Assembly: GCA_036388415.1 (NCBI GenBank)
Contig: DASVRW010000002.1
Coordinates: 1-64,000, forward strand
Source of the DNA: Candidatus Saccharimonadales bacterium
GTDB taxonomy: Bacteria > Patescibacteriota > Saccharimonadia > Saccharimonadales > UBA4665
Direction of reading: 5' to 3'
DNA: 64,000 nt
The notes beneath the pieces are model-generated. The model did not search any database. It was not told where the DNA came from and saw only the letters and a program-made list of their open reading frames with translations. The translations under genes and the position numbers were made by a program. Every line of letters begins with the position of its first letter. Position 1 is the first letter of the stretch. Positions 10,191 to 18,260 of this stretch are shown one piece after another.

Positions 10191-10928
10191 TTAAAACTTT
10201 TGAATCTCACTGAGAGGCAGCAGCCGCAGCGCTAATTTGCCGACGATCTGGTGGGCTTCAATCGGACCGAAGGTACGGGAGTCGAGCGAATCGGGACGGT
10301 TGTCACCGCAGACAAACAGCTGATCTTTGGCTAGAGTAACATCGAGATTATGGGTATCATTCGACTCGTCGATAACTGAGCCATAGCTCATGGTTTTGTC
10401 AGGTTGGAAACCTTCAGGATGTTCGCGGTTATAAACAGTTAGAACGCTATTAGCAAGTACAACTCGTTCGCCTGGCAGGGCGATGACTCGTTTGATGAGT
10501 TGCTTGTCATTTTCCTGCCCAAACTGAGCCAAGCCGCTTTCGACAAAGATGATAACGTCACCGCGGTTGGGAATCCAGCTCTTATGTGTGACTCGGGCCA
10601 CAGTACGGGGTACTTTCCAGACTATCAGGCGGTCATTGTTCATAAGCGTCGTCTCCATGCTTGGGCCTTCGACTTCATATGATTGAAACACCCAGGCGAT
10701 GAGCCCGAAGGCAACCGCCAGCGCGGCCAGCAGTACGCCAATGGTTGAAATAATCTCTCGGACTGTTTCGTGCCGCGACGGTGGAGATACGTATGGCTCT
10801 GGTGCCCCGCCTGAAGTTGGTGCGGGCGAGTACGGAGCGCTACCCGGCATACTATTTGACGAGCCTGGACTCGGTGAGTCTGGAAATTGCGGGCCAGGGA
10901 TATTATCAGGATTTTGTTGTGGATTCAT
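10191..10928 (-). CDS. lepB: Signal peptidase I
   Basis: This 245-residue protein starts with a cytoplasmic Pro/Ser-rich tail of about 55 residues, followed by one membrane segment (about 60-83). The S26 catalytic domain comes next. The nucleophile is in VEGPSMETT (Ser about residue 95) and the general base Lys is in LIKRVIALPGE (about 147). The box E signature GDNRPDSLDSRTFG is near 210. It removes signal peptides from exported proteins, of which several large ones are encoded nearby. The disordered N-terminal tail is longer than in E. coli or Bacillus homologues, and similar Pro-rich tails occur on other membrane proteins in this window. Confidence 0.95.
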   Translation of the reverse strand: MNPQQNPDNIPGPQFPDSPSPGSSNSMPGSAPYSPAPTSGGAPEPYVSPPSRHETVREIISTIGVLLAALAVAFGLIAWVFQSYEVEGPSMETTLMNNDRLIVWKVPRTVARVTHKSWIPNRGDVIIFVESGLAQFGQENDKQLIKRVIALPGERVVLANSVLTVYNREHPEGFQPDKTMSYGSVIDESNDTHNLDVTLAKDQLFVCGDNRPDSLDSRTFGPIEAHQIVGKLALRLLPLSEIQKF

Positions 10929-10936
10929 TCGTGCTC

Positions 10937-10942
10937 ACTATA
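10937..10942 (-). promoter_or_regulatory. -10 box of lepB, leaderless arrangement
   Basis: On the minus strand TATAGT ends 8 nt before the lepB ATG, so transcription would begin at or within a base or two of the start codon. No ribosome binding site fits in that space. Confidence 0.55.
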
Positions 10943-11105
10943 GCGTATTTTGACCGATGATGCACATGTTTTATCCTGTCTGTACCTTGTATATAGTGAG
11001 AAAATTGCTTCAATACTACAATTTAGAAGCAATTAAGCTGACTAAAAAATGTATGCAATAATTTAACTAACTGATGTAAAATGTGACCAAATAATCATAA
11101 GAAGG

Positions 11106-11134
11106 TTTACGGTCATTAGCATTAACGCTATACT
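11106..11134 (+). promoter_or_regulatory. Promoter of the LytR-CpsA-Psr gene
   Basis: TTTACG at 11106-11111 and TATACT at 11129-11134 are spaced by 17 bp. The ATG at 11150 is 15 nt after the -10 box, so the leader is only about 8 nt. Confidence 0.6.
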
Positions 11135-11149
11135 GATTTGGACTGAGTT

Positions 11150-12853
11150 ATGGATATACAACGAACACGCACCCGACCACCTGAGCAAAGCAAAGCAATC
11201 GATGGATTCTTTGTAAATACAAATCACACAAGGCGTGGTCACACAGCCGCACCGCGGGCTGCCGTCCGCACACCACATACCGGTACGACGAATGCCGGGC
11301 AGCGCCGGATCAATGATTTTGGACGGGCAGACGGATTTCATGCCGCACCGCGCCGCTCAGCCGGGAATATGTTCTCTCCAGCACCAACAACATCGCCAAA
11401 GACACAAGCGGCTGCTATGCCGTCGACTGAACCAACTCCCAAGCGCGCTAGCATAGGTCGGCGCAGTCGTTCCAAATCCCGGACGCAGCCCGTCAGTAAG
11501 TTTCGCCGAAGTTTGAAATGGGCTGTTCGTGGCACGGCAGTTGGTCTCGTGGTCCTGCTGGCGGTCGGCGGGTTATTGTTTGGCAAAGGATATTTCAAAC
11601 TCAAAAAGGTATTTGACGGCACTGGCAGTGCAGCTGCGCTGCAGGCTGAAGTTGATCCCTCCTTGCTAAAGGGCGAAGGCGACGGCCGGATCAATGTGTT
11701 AATGATGGGCATTGGCGGCTCGGATCACAGCGGTGGCGACCTAACGGATACCATCATGGTTGCCAGTATTGACCCGGTCAATAATCAGGCGATTTTACTC
11801 AGTATACCGCGTGATCTGTGGACCAAAATGCCAAATAACTTTATCTCGAATTATCAAAAGATCAATGCAGCTTACGAGAGCGGTAAATACAAATATCTCG
11901 GCAAGCAGGACAGCACAAATAGCAACAAAAAGGCGATTGAAGCCGGGTTCCAGGGTGCTGACAGCGTAGTCGAACGGGTGACGGGCGTACCGATTCACTA
12001 TAATGTCCTGGTTGACTTCAAAGCGTTCCGTCAAGCCATCGATACAGTCGGCGGCGTCACCATCAATGCGCCGGAACAACTGTATGACCCAAGTATGGCT
12101 TGGGAAAATAACCGCAGCCCGGTGCTCGCGAAGCTCGGTATCAATAATTTTGACGGCAAGCAAGCGCTGAATTACGTTCGCTCGCGCGAAACCAGCTCTG
12201 ACTTTGCCCGGTCGGAACGCCAGCGCGCAGTGCTAATGGCGCTCAAGGACAAAGTATTGAACAAAGGGACGCTGACTAATCCCGTCAAGCTGTCGCAGCT
12301 GATGAGTGCATTTGGTGATAATGTTCAGACCGATATCAGTCTAAACGACATGACACGTATGGCGACGCTGGCTAAGAAAATTCCGAACAATCAGATTCAG
12401 TCTGTTGGTTTGGCGGACCCGCCCAATAATTTCCTGACAACTGGTACTATCAACGGTTTGTCGGTTGTCCAGCCACGCGCCGGACTGGAAGACTATTCCA
12501 AGATTCAAGCCTTTGTCCGCTCAAAGCTCAAAGACGGCTATATCACCAAAGAAAATGCCAATGTCACTGTACTGAACGGCACCGTTGTGCCAGGTTTGGC
12601 GACAGAGAAGGGCGACGAGCTCAAATCCTATGGCTACAATGTCGGTACCGTCGACAATGCGCCGACACCTGATTACGACAAGACGACAATCATCGACTTT
12701 ACGAACGGTGCCAAAAAGTACACGCTCGGCTATTTGAAGACCCGCTACCACGTCCAGACAGTATCCAAACAGCTTCCGGCCGGAATAGTGCGCGGAAACG
12801 CAGATATTGTTATAATACTAGGACAGGATGCGTCCACTATTACACAAAATTAA
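11150..12853 (+). CDS. LytR-CpsA-Psr (LCP) family cell-wall glycopolymer ligase
   Basis: The protein has 567 residues: a basic, low-complexity cytoplasmic tail of about 120 residues, one membrane segment at about 125-147, and an extracellular LCP domain from about 180 to 390. Typical LCP motifs are present: NVLMMGIGG, GDLTDTIMVASID with the Asp pair, LSIPRDLW, and the arginines in YVRSRETSSDFARSERQR. A C-terminal LytR_C-like domain follows (NVTVLNGTVVPGLA and onward). Known family members transfer undecaprenyl-linked polymers onto peptidoglycan. The next gene starts inside its 3' end, so the two are probably co-translated. The long charged N-terminal tail is atypical. Confidence 0.9.
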   Translation: MDIQRTRTRPPEQSKAIDGFFVNTNHTRRGHTAAPRAAVRTPHTGTTNAGQRRINDFGRADGFHAAPRRSAGNMFSPAPTTSPKTQAAAMPSTEPTPKRASIGRRSRSKSRTQPVSKFRRSLKWAVRGTAVGLVVLLAVGGLLFGKGYFKLKKVFDGTGSAAALQAEVDPSLLKGEGDGRINVLMMGIGGSDHSGGDLTDTIMVASIDPVNNQAILLSIPRDLWTKMPNNFISNYQKINAAYESGKYKYLGKQDSTNSNKKAIEAGFQGADSVVERVTGVPIHYNVLVDFKAFRQAIDTVGGVTINAPEQLYDPSMAWENNRSPVLAKLGINNFDGKQALNYVRSRETSSDFARSERQRAVLMALKDKVLNKGTLTNPVKLSQLMSAFGDNVQTDISLNDMTRMATLAKKIPNNQIQSVGLADPPNNFLTTGTINGLSVVQPRAGLEDYSKIQAFVRSKLKDGYITKENANVTVLNGTVVPGLATEKGDELKSYGYNVGTVDNAPTPDYDKTTIIDFTNGAKKYTLGYLKTRYHVQTVSKQLPAGIVRGNADIVIILGQDASTITQN

Positions 12854-13598
12854 ACCAGCAGCAGGCGTCGCGCCTCTCTTGCACGTCGCTTTTCGTATAG
12901 CATTGCCGATAGCGGTCTTCGTGCTGTCGTCGCTCAGCATTGGAATTTGGTTGCCGCTGCTCGTCATATTCCTCAGTAAATGGCGTATATTTGCCGTCCG
13001 GCCAAGGTTTTGGCTCGCCAATCTGCGGGCTAATGCTGTCGACATCATGGTTGGCATCGCCATTGTCGTAGCCATGGCGCAGACAGACAGCCTGAGTATA
13101 CGGCTGATTTGGGCTGTTGTGTACGGTGTTTGGCTGCTATTTATCAAACCCAAGTCTGGCACGTTGCCAGTATCGATCCAATCGGCGATTGGCCAACTAG
13201 CAGGGCTGATGGCACTGTTTATAGCCTGGCCAGAAGGCCCGCTGCTCGGCCTAGTGCTGGCAACCGGCCTGATCTGCTACCTAGCTGCCCGGCACTTTTT
13301 TGACAGTTATAGTGAGCCGTATGCCAAAATGCTGTCCTATCTGTGGGGATATTTCGGTGCGGCTCTCATGTGGGTGCTCGGGCATCTGCTGGTGGTTTAT
13401 CCGGGCCGCGACGGCCCGATTGCCCAGCCGACGCTGTTTTTGTCTATTATTGGCTATACACTGGGCGCTACGTACTATCTCGAACACTACGACAAATTAT
13501 CACTGACAATACGGCGTGAGCTGATATTTGTATGCGCCGGTGCGATGATCATATTGCTCGCCTCACTGTTTTACGAGGGTCTGCACCTCATTTCTTAA
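12828..13598 (+). CDS. Polytopic membrane protein of unknown function
   Basis: The 256-residue product has about eight hydrophobic segments covering almost the whole chain, with short basic loops. The ATG at 12828 lies 26 bp inside the preceding LCP gene and follows AGGACAGG. I do not recognise the family. The overlap with an LCP ligase gene suggests, without proving, a part in envelope polymer assembly or lipid-linked substrate handling. Confidence 0.75.
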   Translation: MRPLLHKIKPAAGVAPLLHVAFRIALPIAVFVLSSLSIGIWLPLLVIFLSKWRIFAVRPRFWLANLRANAVDIMVGIAIVVAMAQTDSLSIRLIWAVVYGVWLLFIKPKSGTLPVSIQSAIGQLAGLMALFIAWPEGPLLGLVLATGLICYLAARHFFDSYSEPYAKMLSYLWGYFGAALMWVLGHLLVVYPGRDGPIAQPTLFLSIIGYTLGATYYLEHYDKLSLTIRRELIFVCAGAMIILLASLFYEGLHLIS

Positions 13599-13780
13599 AT
13601 CGAAGAAACCGTAGCATGCGGGCAGGGCTACCGATATTCAAATAGCATGCAGGCCACGGCAAGAGTTCAGGTATTTTTCATTAAATATGATTATAATGGT
13701 ATCTATCGTTACGTATATGCTTCACGGCATACGTCTCAATACTTATGTAAAACATGGTCAAATTAATGGGAGGAATCTGT

Positions 13781-15133
13781 ATGGCTGAGGTGCCAACCAC
13801 ATCAACGAACGACGACAATAAAAATGCTGGCTCGGCTAATCCTGAGACTGTAGAGACAGCTGCGACGCACGCGGCCGCTATGGATGCGACACCACCATCG
13901 ACGAATCCTTCGACCGTATCGTCACGCCGCAGCTCGGGTGCACCGAGGAGTGATCGATCGCCAGATAGTCTGCGGCGCTTCAAATTCCTTCTCACCGCGC
14001 TCGTCCTGATAGTCAGTCTAGCGACTGGTTTTCTCGGAGGTTGGCTCGGTGCATCCGGCCGGCAAGACACTGCCATGCTGAATGGGACAACAGCCAGTCA
14101 GCGCAATCTGGCGGCAAGTGAAAGCCAGCTTATATCATCCATCGCCAAGACAGTCGGCCCAAGCGTAGTGTCTGTCAATGTCGTTAGCACGACATCAGCC
14201 GGTCCAACAGATTTCTTTGGATTTTCCGCACCGCCGCGGAGCCAGGAAGCCGCTGGCACCGGTATTATCATATCTTCTGACGGACTTATCATTACCAACC
14301 GGCACGTGGTACCGGCTGGGCTGACAAGCGTTAGCGTGACGCTGTCTGACGGCACTGAGTTCGAAGATGTCAAAGTTGTCGGCCGCACTGGTGAGAGCGA
14401 CAGTCTGGACATAGCCTTCCTGAAAATCTCCGACACCAAAGGCCAAAAGCTTGTCCCGGCCGAAATTGGTGATTCCGGCAAGGTCCAAGTCGGCGATATT
14501 GTCGTCGCTATTGGCAATGCGCTTGGCCAGTTCAATAACACCGTAACCTCTGGAATTATCTCCGGCTTCGGCAGGTCAGTCCAAGCTGGCGACGAATCTG
14601 GTTCATCCGTTGAAAATCTGAATGATCTATTCCAGACCGATGCAGCCATCAATCAGGGCAATTCCGGCGGCCCGCTCGTCAATAGCAGCGGTCAGGTCAT
14701 CGGTATTAATACCGCAGTATCGGGGCAGGGCCAAAACATCGGCTTCGCCATACCGATCAATGATGTGAATGGTCTGATCAAGCAGGTGCTCAAGAATGGA
14801 ACCTTCGAACGGTCATATCTAGGCGTCCGCTATATCCCACTGACACCGGGTGCCGCCAGAGAACTCGACCTTGATGTCACCAGCGGGGCTTATATCGCAC
14901 CGGCCGAGGAAGGCGGCCAGCCGTCAATCATTGAGGGCAGTCCAGCTGACAAAGCTGGACTAAAGGAAAAGGACATCATAACCGCTGTCGATGGAACGAA
15001 GCTTGATCAAAGCCGCAATCTGACGTCACTGGTTGGTCGCAAAGCGGTCGGTGAAACCACTAAGCTGACCGTAATCCGTGACGGTAAGACGATTTCTGTC
15101 AATGTAACGGTCGGCGCAGCTCCGCAGAGTTAG
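13781..15133 (+). CDS. HtrA/DegP-type membrane-anchored serine protease with PDZ domain
   Basis: The start at 13781 was chosen because GGGAGGAATCTGT lies directly before the ATG. An upstream in-frame start has nothing comparable. The 450-residue protein has a cytoplasmic Ser/Thr-rich tail, a membrane segment at about 73-96, a trypsin-like domain and a C-terminal PDZ domain. The triad is visible: His in TNRHVV, Asp in SLDIAFLKI, Ser in GNSGGPL. The PDZ domain covers about 350-440 (SYLGVRY ... GSPADKAGLKEKDII). It would degrade or refold damaged proteins outside the membrane. It converges with prmC, leaving only 14 bp between the two stop codons. Confidence 0.93.
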   Translation: MAEVPTTSTNDDNKNAGSANPETVETAATHAAAMDATPPSTNPSTVSSRRSSGAPRSDRSPDSLRRFKFLLTALVLIVSLATGFLGGWLGASGRQDTAMLNGTTASQRNLAASESQLISSIAKTVGPSVVSVNVVSTTSAGPTDFFGFSAPPRSQEAAGTGIIISSDGLIITNRHVVPAGLTSVSVTLSDGTEFEDVKVVGRTGESDSLDIAFLKISDTKGQKLVPAEIGDSGKVQVGDIVVAIGNALGQFNNTVTSGIISGFGRSVQAGDESGSSVENLNDLFQTDAAINQGNSGGPLVNSSGQVIGINTAVSGQGQNIGFAIPINDVNGLIKQVLKNGTFERSYLGVRYIPLTPGAARELDLDVTSGAYIAPAEEGGQPSIIEGSPADKAGLKEKDIITAVDGTKLDQSRNLTSLVGRKAVGETTKLTVIRDGKTISVNVTVGAAPQS

Positions 15134-15147
15134 GCTACGTGCGTTCT

Positions 15148-15990
15148 TCAGTTGGCTGCAAACACTTGAATAAAGTCATCAGTCATACTGACATCATACC
15201 CGTATCGCGCTGCCAAAACTGACAGCGCCGCATGTTGGGCGGGCAGCGACTCAGTGATAATGTGGTTTGGCTGCCATTCGCGCTGCTGTAGCTGTTTGAA
15301 CAATGCACGGTAGTGATCCAGACCGTCGCTGCCCCCAAAGATAGCCAGCTTTGGTTCTCGCGTTGCTGCCTGATTGATATGAAACGTGTCAGGTACGTAG
15401 GGCAGGTTGCAGAGCAAAACTACTGGATCAGGCCGCTGATTATCAAGTGGTGCAAGCAAATCGCCCGTCAAAAATGTTATCTCAGCCTGCATACGGTCGG
15501 CATTTTGCTGGGCAAGCCTTACGCAGGCCGGGTCGATATCAATTGCCGTTACGTCAGACATTGGCAGCTCCAGCTTGGCGGTGATGGCCAGTGCGCCGGA
15601 ACCAGTGCCAACATCAATAATCGAGACAGGATTTACCGGTAGACTGCAGCCAGTGTAGGCGGCAGCATACAGCTTTTTGAGCACTTCTATGATAGTTTCA
15701 GACTCTGGGCGCGGTTCGAGCGCATTTTTATTAACTTCAAAATCTCGACCGTAAAACTCGGTTTTACCCCTGATGTAGGCTAGTGGTTCGTGCCCGCAGC
15801 GCCGCTTAATTTGTTCGTCGAGTACAGCAATGTGTTCAGCTGTCAGCTCAGTTTCTGGATAAGCCAGTATTGTTGCTCGGTCTGCACTCAGGCAGTCTTC
15901 GAGTAGTACTAGGGCATCCAACCGGGCCGTTTCAATACCAGCGGCACGCAGGCTCGCAGTTGTCGATTTGAGCCAGGCATCTGTCGTCAT
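15148..15990 (-). CDS. prmC: Peptide chain release factor N5-glutamine methyltransferase
   Basis: PrmC methylates the Gln of the GGQ motif in release factors, and prfA follows upstream on the same strand. The 280-residue protein has the PrmC N-terminal helical domain and a Rossmann methyltransferase domain with IDVGTGSGALAI (motif I) near 115. The motif normally written NPPY reads CNLPYVP here, about residue 185: Asn, Pro and Tyr are kept but the first Pro is Leu. Downstream conserved ATREPKLAIFGG-DGLDHYR supports the family. The ATG at 15990 is chosen over one two codons upstream because an extended -10 box (TGG-TAAAAT) ends exactly 7 nt before it. Confidence 0.9.
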   Translation of the reverse strand: MTTDAWLKSTTASLRAAGIETARLDALVLLEDCLSADRATILAYPETELTAEHIAVLDEQIKRRCGHEPLAYIRGKTEFYGRDFEVNKNALEPRPESETIIEVLKKLYAAAYTGCSLPVNPVSIIDVGTGSGALAITAKLELPMSDVTAIDIDPACVRLAQQNADRMQAEITFLTGDLLAPLDNQRPDPVVLLCNLPYVPDTFHINQAATREPKLAIFGGSDGLDHYRALFKQLQQREWQPNHIITESLPAQHAALSVLAARYGYDVSMTDDFIQVFAAN

Positions 15991-15997
15991 TATCATA

Positions 15998-16006
15998 ATT
16001 TTACCA
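15998..16006 (-). promoter_or_regulatory. Extended -10 promoter of prmC, leaderless arrangement
   Basis: The minus strand reads TGG-TAAAAT, with the box ending 7 nt before the ATG at 15990. This separates prmC transcription from prfA and decides the start codon. Confidence 0.5.
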
Positions 16007-16073
16007 TTTAGAGATGGTCCGGTTTAGTTTACTAGTTAAATCGCTAAGACTATTGTGCAGCTCGTACGGCACG

Positions 16074-17132
16074 TTACGCCTCGCCGCTGAGCAGCTCGTG
16101 TTCGTAGGCAAGTAGCTTTTCAATCATGTCGTCAATGTCGCCCGCCAAGGCGGCTGGTATGTTGCTACGGCTGTAACCAATCCGGTGGTCAGTGATGCGA
16201 TCCTGCGGGAAATTGTAGGTCCGGATCTTCTCGCTGCGATCACCTGAGCCGATCAGCTTGTTGCGGGCATCAGACTGCTGCTTTTGTTCCTCTTCAATCT
16301 TTTGGGCCAGCAGGCGGCTGCGCAGCACGCCCATGGCTTTGGCTTTGTTTTTTATTTGTGATTTTTCATCCTGGTTGCTGACGACAAGGCCAGAAGGGAG
16401 GTGGGTGATACGCACCGCCGAGTCAGTGGTATTGACGGACTGGCCGCCGTGGCCACCAGAGCGGTAGACATCGATCCGCAGGTCCTGATCGCGGATCTCA
16501 ATATCGGTTTCTTCGGCCTCTGGCAGTACTGCGACAGTAACTGTGCTAGTGTGGATACGGCCCTGGCTTTCGGTGGTAGGGACACGCTGAACGCGGTGGA
16601 CGCCAGCTTCGAACTTCAACTGTTTGTAGGCCTCGACACCACGCAGTGCGTAGGTGATTTCCTTGTAACCGCCGACTTCGTTGGGACTTTCGGTAATTAA
16701 TTCGATTTTGAAACCATGTACTTCGGCCCAACGGGCGTACATGCGGTACAGTTCGCCGGCAAACAGGCTGGATTCGTCGCCACCAGCGGCGGCCCGTATT
16801 TCCATGATGACGTCACGTTCGTCATTTGGGTCCTTCGGTGTCAATGCTTCAGATAGGCTGGCGTCGTTGTCGGCAATTTGAGCCGTTAGCTCGGCAAGTT
16901 CCAGATTGGCCATCTCGCGCATTTCGGGATCACCCGACTCGTATAATTCCTGGGCCTGAGCGCGCTTACTGCTGAGATCGGCACGCGCGTCGAACAGGCT
17001 GACAATGCGCTCGGCTTCAGCTCGGCGCTTAGCGAGCTTCGGGTAGTTTTTGTCGCTATAAATATCTGGATCCTGCAGCTTGCGCTCCAGTTCAACCAGC
17101 TCAGTGCGGTAAGTTTGTTCTTTTTGTTCCAT
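16074..17132 (-). CDS. prfA: Peptide chain release factor 1
   Basis: RF1 ends translation at UAA and UAG. The 352-residue protein has the helical N-terminal domain, a recognition domain with the tripeptide region [13 protein letters not shown] (P-x-T type, as in RF1), and [23 protein letters not shown] carrying the catalytic GGQ. Length is normal. The gene that modifies it, prmC, lies 83 bp downstream on the same strand. A separate prfB is at 45474, so both release factors are encoded. Confidence 0.97.
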   Translation of the reverse strand: MEQKEQTYRTELVELERKLQDPDIYSDKNYPKLAKRRAEAERIVSLFDARADLSSKRAQAQELYESGDPEMREMANLELAELTAQIADNDASLSEALTPKDPNDERDVIMEIRAAAGGDESSLFAGELYRMYARWAEVHGFKIELITESPNEVGGYKEITYALRGVEAYKQLKFEAGVHRVQRVPTTESQGRIHTSTVTVAVLPEAEETDIEIRDQDLRIDVYRSGGHGGQSVNTTDSAVRITHLPSGLVVSNQDEKSQIKNKAKAMGVLRSRLLAQKIEEEQKQQSDARNKLIGSGDRSEKIRTYNFPQDRITDHRIGYSRSNIPAALAGDIDDMIEKLLAYEHELLSGEA

Positions 17133-17216
17133 CAGTAATTAGTTTACAGGATTAGTCTAGTAGAGATAAATGAATAGTAATCCCAGAGGAGTAGCTGCCC
17201 ATGTGTACGTGGTTTG

Positions 17217-17591
17217 TTATACGGCTTTGCTGGACGCTGCGTGTTCCAGTCGCTTAGCCATGCCGGCCAGCGCAGTCTGAATATCATTGGTTTCTGCCAA
17301 GAGGTCATCGACGGATATTGTCTGATAAATCTGCTGAATTATAAGCAGTAGAGTTTCTACTTCGGCGCAGGCCTGACGTCCGGATAAACAGGCTGCGCGA
17401 AACCCGCTACGACCGCCTTTGGTGCCGCTGGCAATTGTTGTCGGTATGCTAACGGCAGCTTGCTGCAATGTCGCACCGAGTCCAAGACGTTCGGTGGCGG
17501 GCAACTGCGAAGTTAGCTGATAAATATCGACGGCAAGTTGCATGGAACGTTGCCAAATCGGCATGTCTTTGTATGAGGGGGTTGTTGGCAT
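17217..17591 (-). CDS. Four-helix-bundle protein (S23 / Avd-like family)
   Basis: The ATG at 17591 gives a 124-residue protein beginning MPTTPSYKDMPIWQRSMQLA. The pattern YKDMPIWQRSMQLAVDIYQLT, then a second helix (RLGLGATLQQAAVSIPTTIASG), a third with EVETLLLIIQQIYQ and a fourth ending RLEHAASS, matches the four-helix-bundle family. Its members are encoded in 23S rRNA intervening sequences, as solitary genes, or as the Avd accessory protein of diversity-generating retroelements. No rRNA gene or reverse transcriptase is in the window, so it stands alone here. A -10 box TATAGT lies 6 nt upstream of this start. Function unknown. Confidence 0.85.
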   Translation of the reverse strand: MPTTPSYKDMPIWQRSMQLAVDIYQLTSQLPATERLGLGATLQQAAVSIPTTIASGTKGGRSGFRAACLSGRQACAEVETLLLIIQQIYQTISVDDLLAETNDIQTALAGMAKRLEHAASSKAV

Positions 17592-17597
17592 GTCTTC

Positions 17598-17603
17598 ACT
17601 ATA
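17598..17603 (-). promoter_or_regulatory. -10 box before the four-helix-bundle gene
   Basis: TATAGT on the minus strand ends 6 nt before the ATG at 17591, so the mRNA would have almost no leader. This argues against the longer in-frame start 33 nt upstream. Confidence 0.45.
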
Positions 17604-17670
17604 CCTTATTGTCTGCTGATGCAAAATTGCTCACGCTTGAAATAGATGCGATATCGAGAATTGAAACCAG

Positions 17671-18039
17671 TTACTGGGCTTCTGGAGACGGGGCATCAAT
17701 CTTAGTTTGAACCTGGTCGGCAGCCTTGGCAGCCTTGGCTTCAGCACGCTTAGTAAGTTTCTGGGCAGCAGCAGCGCGGCGGTCTTTGGCGGCGGCACCA
17801 GCGGCAGCGCGAGCTTTGAATTTGTCAACGCGTCCTTCGATGTCCACAATTCGCTCTTCGCCAGTAAAATAGGGGTGCGATGTACGTGAAATGTGAACTT
17901 TCACGAGAGGATATTCGACGCCGTCGATGGTAATTTTGTCATCGGCAGCGACAGTTGAACGAGTAATAAAGTTGTCGCCGTTGTTGAGGTCTTGGAAGAC
18001 CACTTGGCGGTAGCTGGTGGGGTGTAATGCTTTTTTCAT
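17671..18039 (-). CDS. rpmE: Ribosomal protein L31 (type B) with C-terminal extension
   Basis: Residues 1-75 match the type B form of large-subunit protein L31 (MKKALHP-YR-VVFQD, SRTSHPYFTG, VDIEGRVDKFKAR) and carry no zinc Cys. The remaining 47 residues form a low-complexity Ala/Lys-rich helix, which makes the protein longer (122 residues) than the usual 80-90. Its own promoter lies just upstream, and a copy of the dispersed inverted repeat separates it from the surface-protein gene behind. Confidence 0.93.
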   Translation of the reverse strand: MKKALHPTSYRQVVFQDLNNGDNFITRSTVAADDKITIDGVEYPLVKVHISRTSHPYFTGEERIVDIEGRVDKFKARAAAGAAAKDRRAAAAQKLTKRAEAKAAKAADQVQTKIDAPSPEAQ

Positions 18040-18049
18040 AATCCAAACA

Positions 18050-18079
18050 ATAGTATCACATCTGTTGCGGAGCCGTCAA
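18050..18079 (-). promoter_or_regulatory. Promoter of rpmE
   Basis: On the minus strand TTGACG (complement of 18074-18079) and TACTAT (complement of 18050-18055) are 18 bp apart. The -10 box ends 10 nt before the rpmE ATG, which leaves a leader of only a few nucleotides. Confidence 0.6.
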
Positions 18080-18099
18080 CGGCAGTTCGCTTGAATTCC

Positions 18100-18208
18100 A
18101 AAACCTACCCATGAGCCTCGTCAACCTGTCCGCCCCTAAAATTTTTTATCTTTAGGATAAAACAATTTTGGGTCTGCCCCGCAGGTTGCCACTCAAGGCA
18201 GAGGTTTT
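18100..18208. repeat. Dispersed inverted repeat, copy 1
   Basis: This copy contains the conserved core found six times in the window: CATGAG, CAACCTG and CCCCTAAAA on the left, TTTTGGG, CAGGTTG and CTCAAG on the right. TTTTATC/GATAAAA closes the apical hairpin. The outer arms are short here (AAAACCT/AGGTTTT). It lies 52 nt after the stop of the minus-strand surface-protein gene and before the rpmE promoter. Confidence 0.9.
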
Positions 18209-18260
18209 AGATCTGACTTACGCCCTTACGCCAAGTGATGCCCGGAATGACCAGTTCAGC

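Noticed and set aside
17217-17591. Diversity-generating retroelement
   Set aside because: Only an Avd-like four-helix-bundle protein is present. No reverse transcriptase and no template/variable repeat pair were seen.
18100-18208. Dispersed repeats as an insertion sequence
   Set aside because: No transposase frame exists within or beside any copy, and clear target-site duplications are not visible. A non-autonomous element remains possible.
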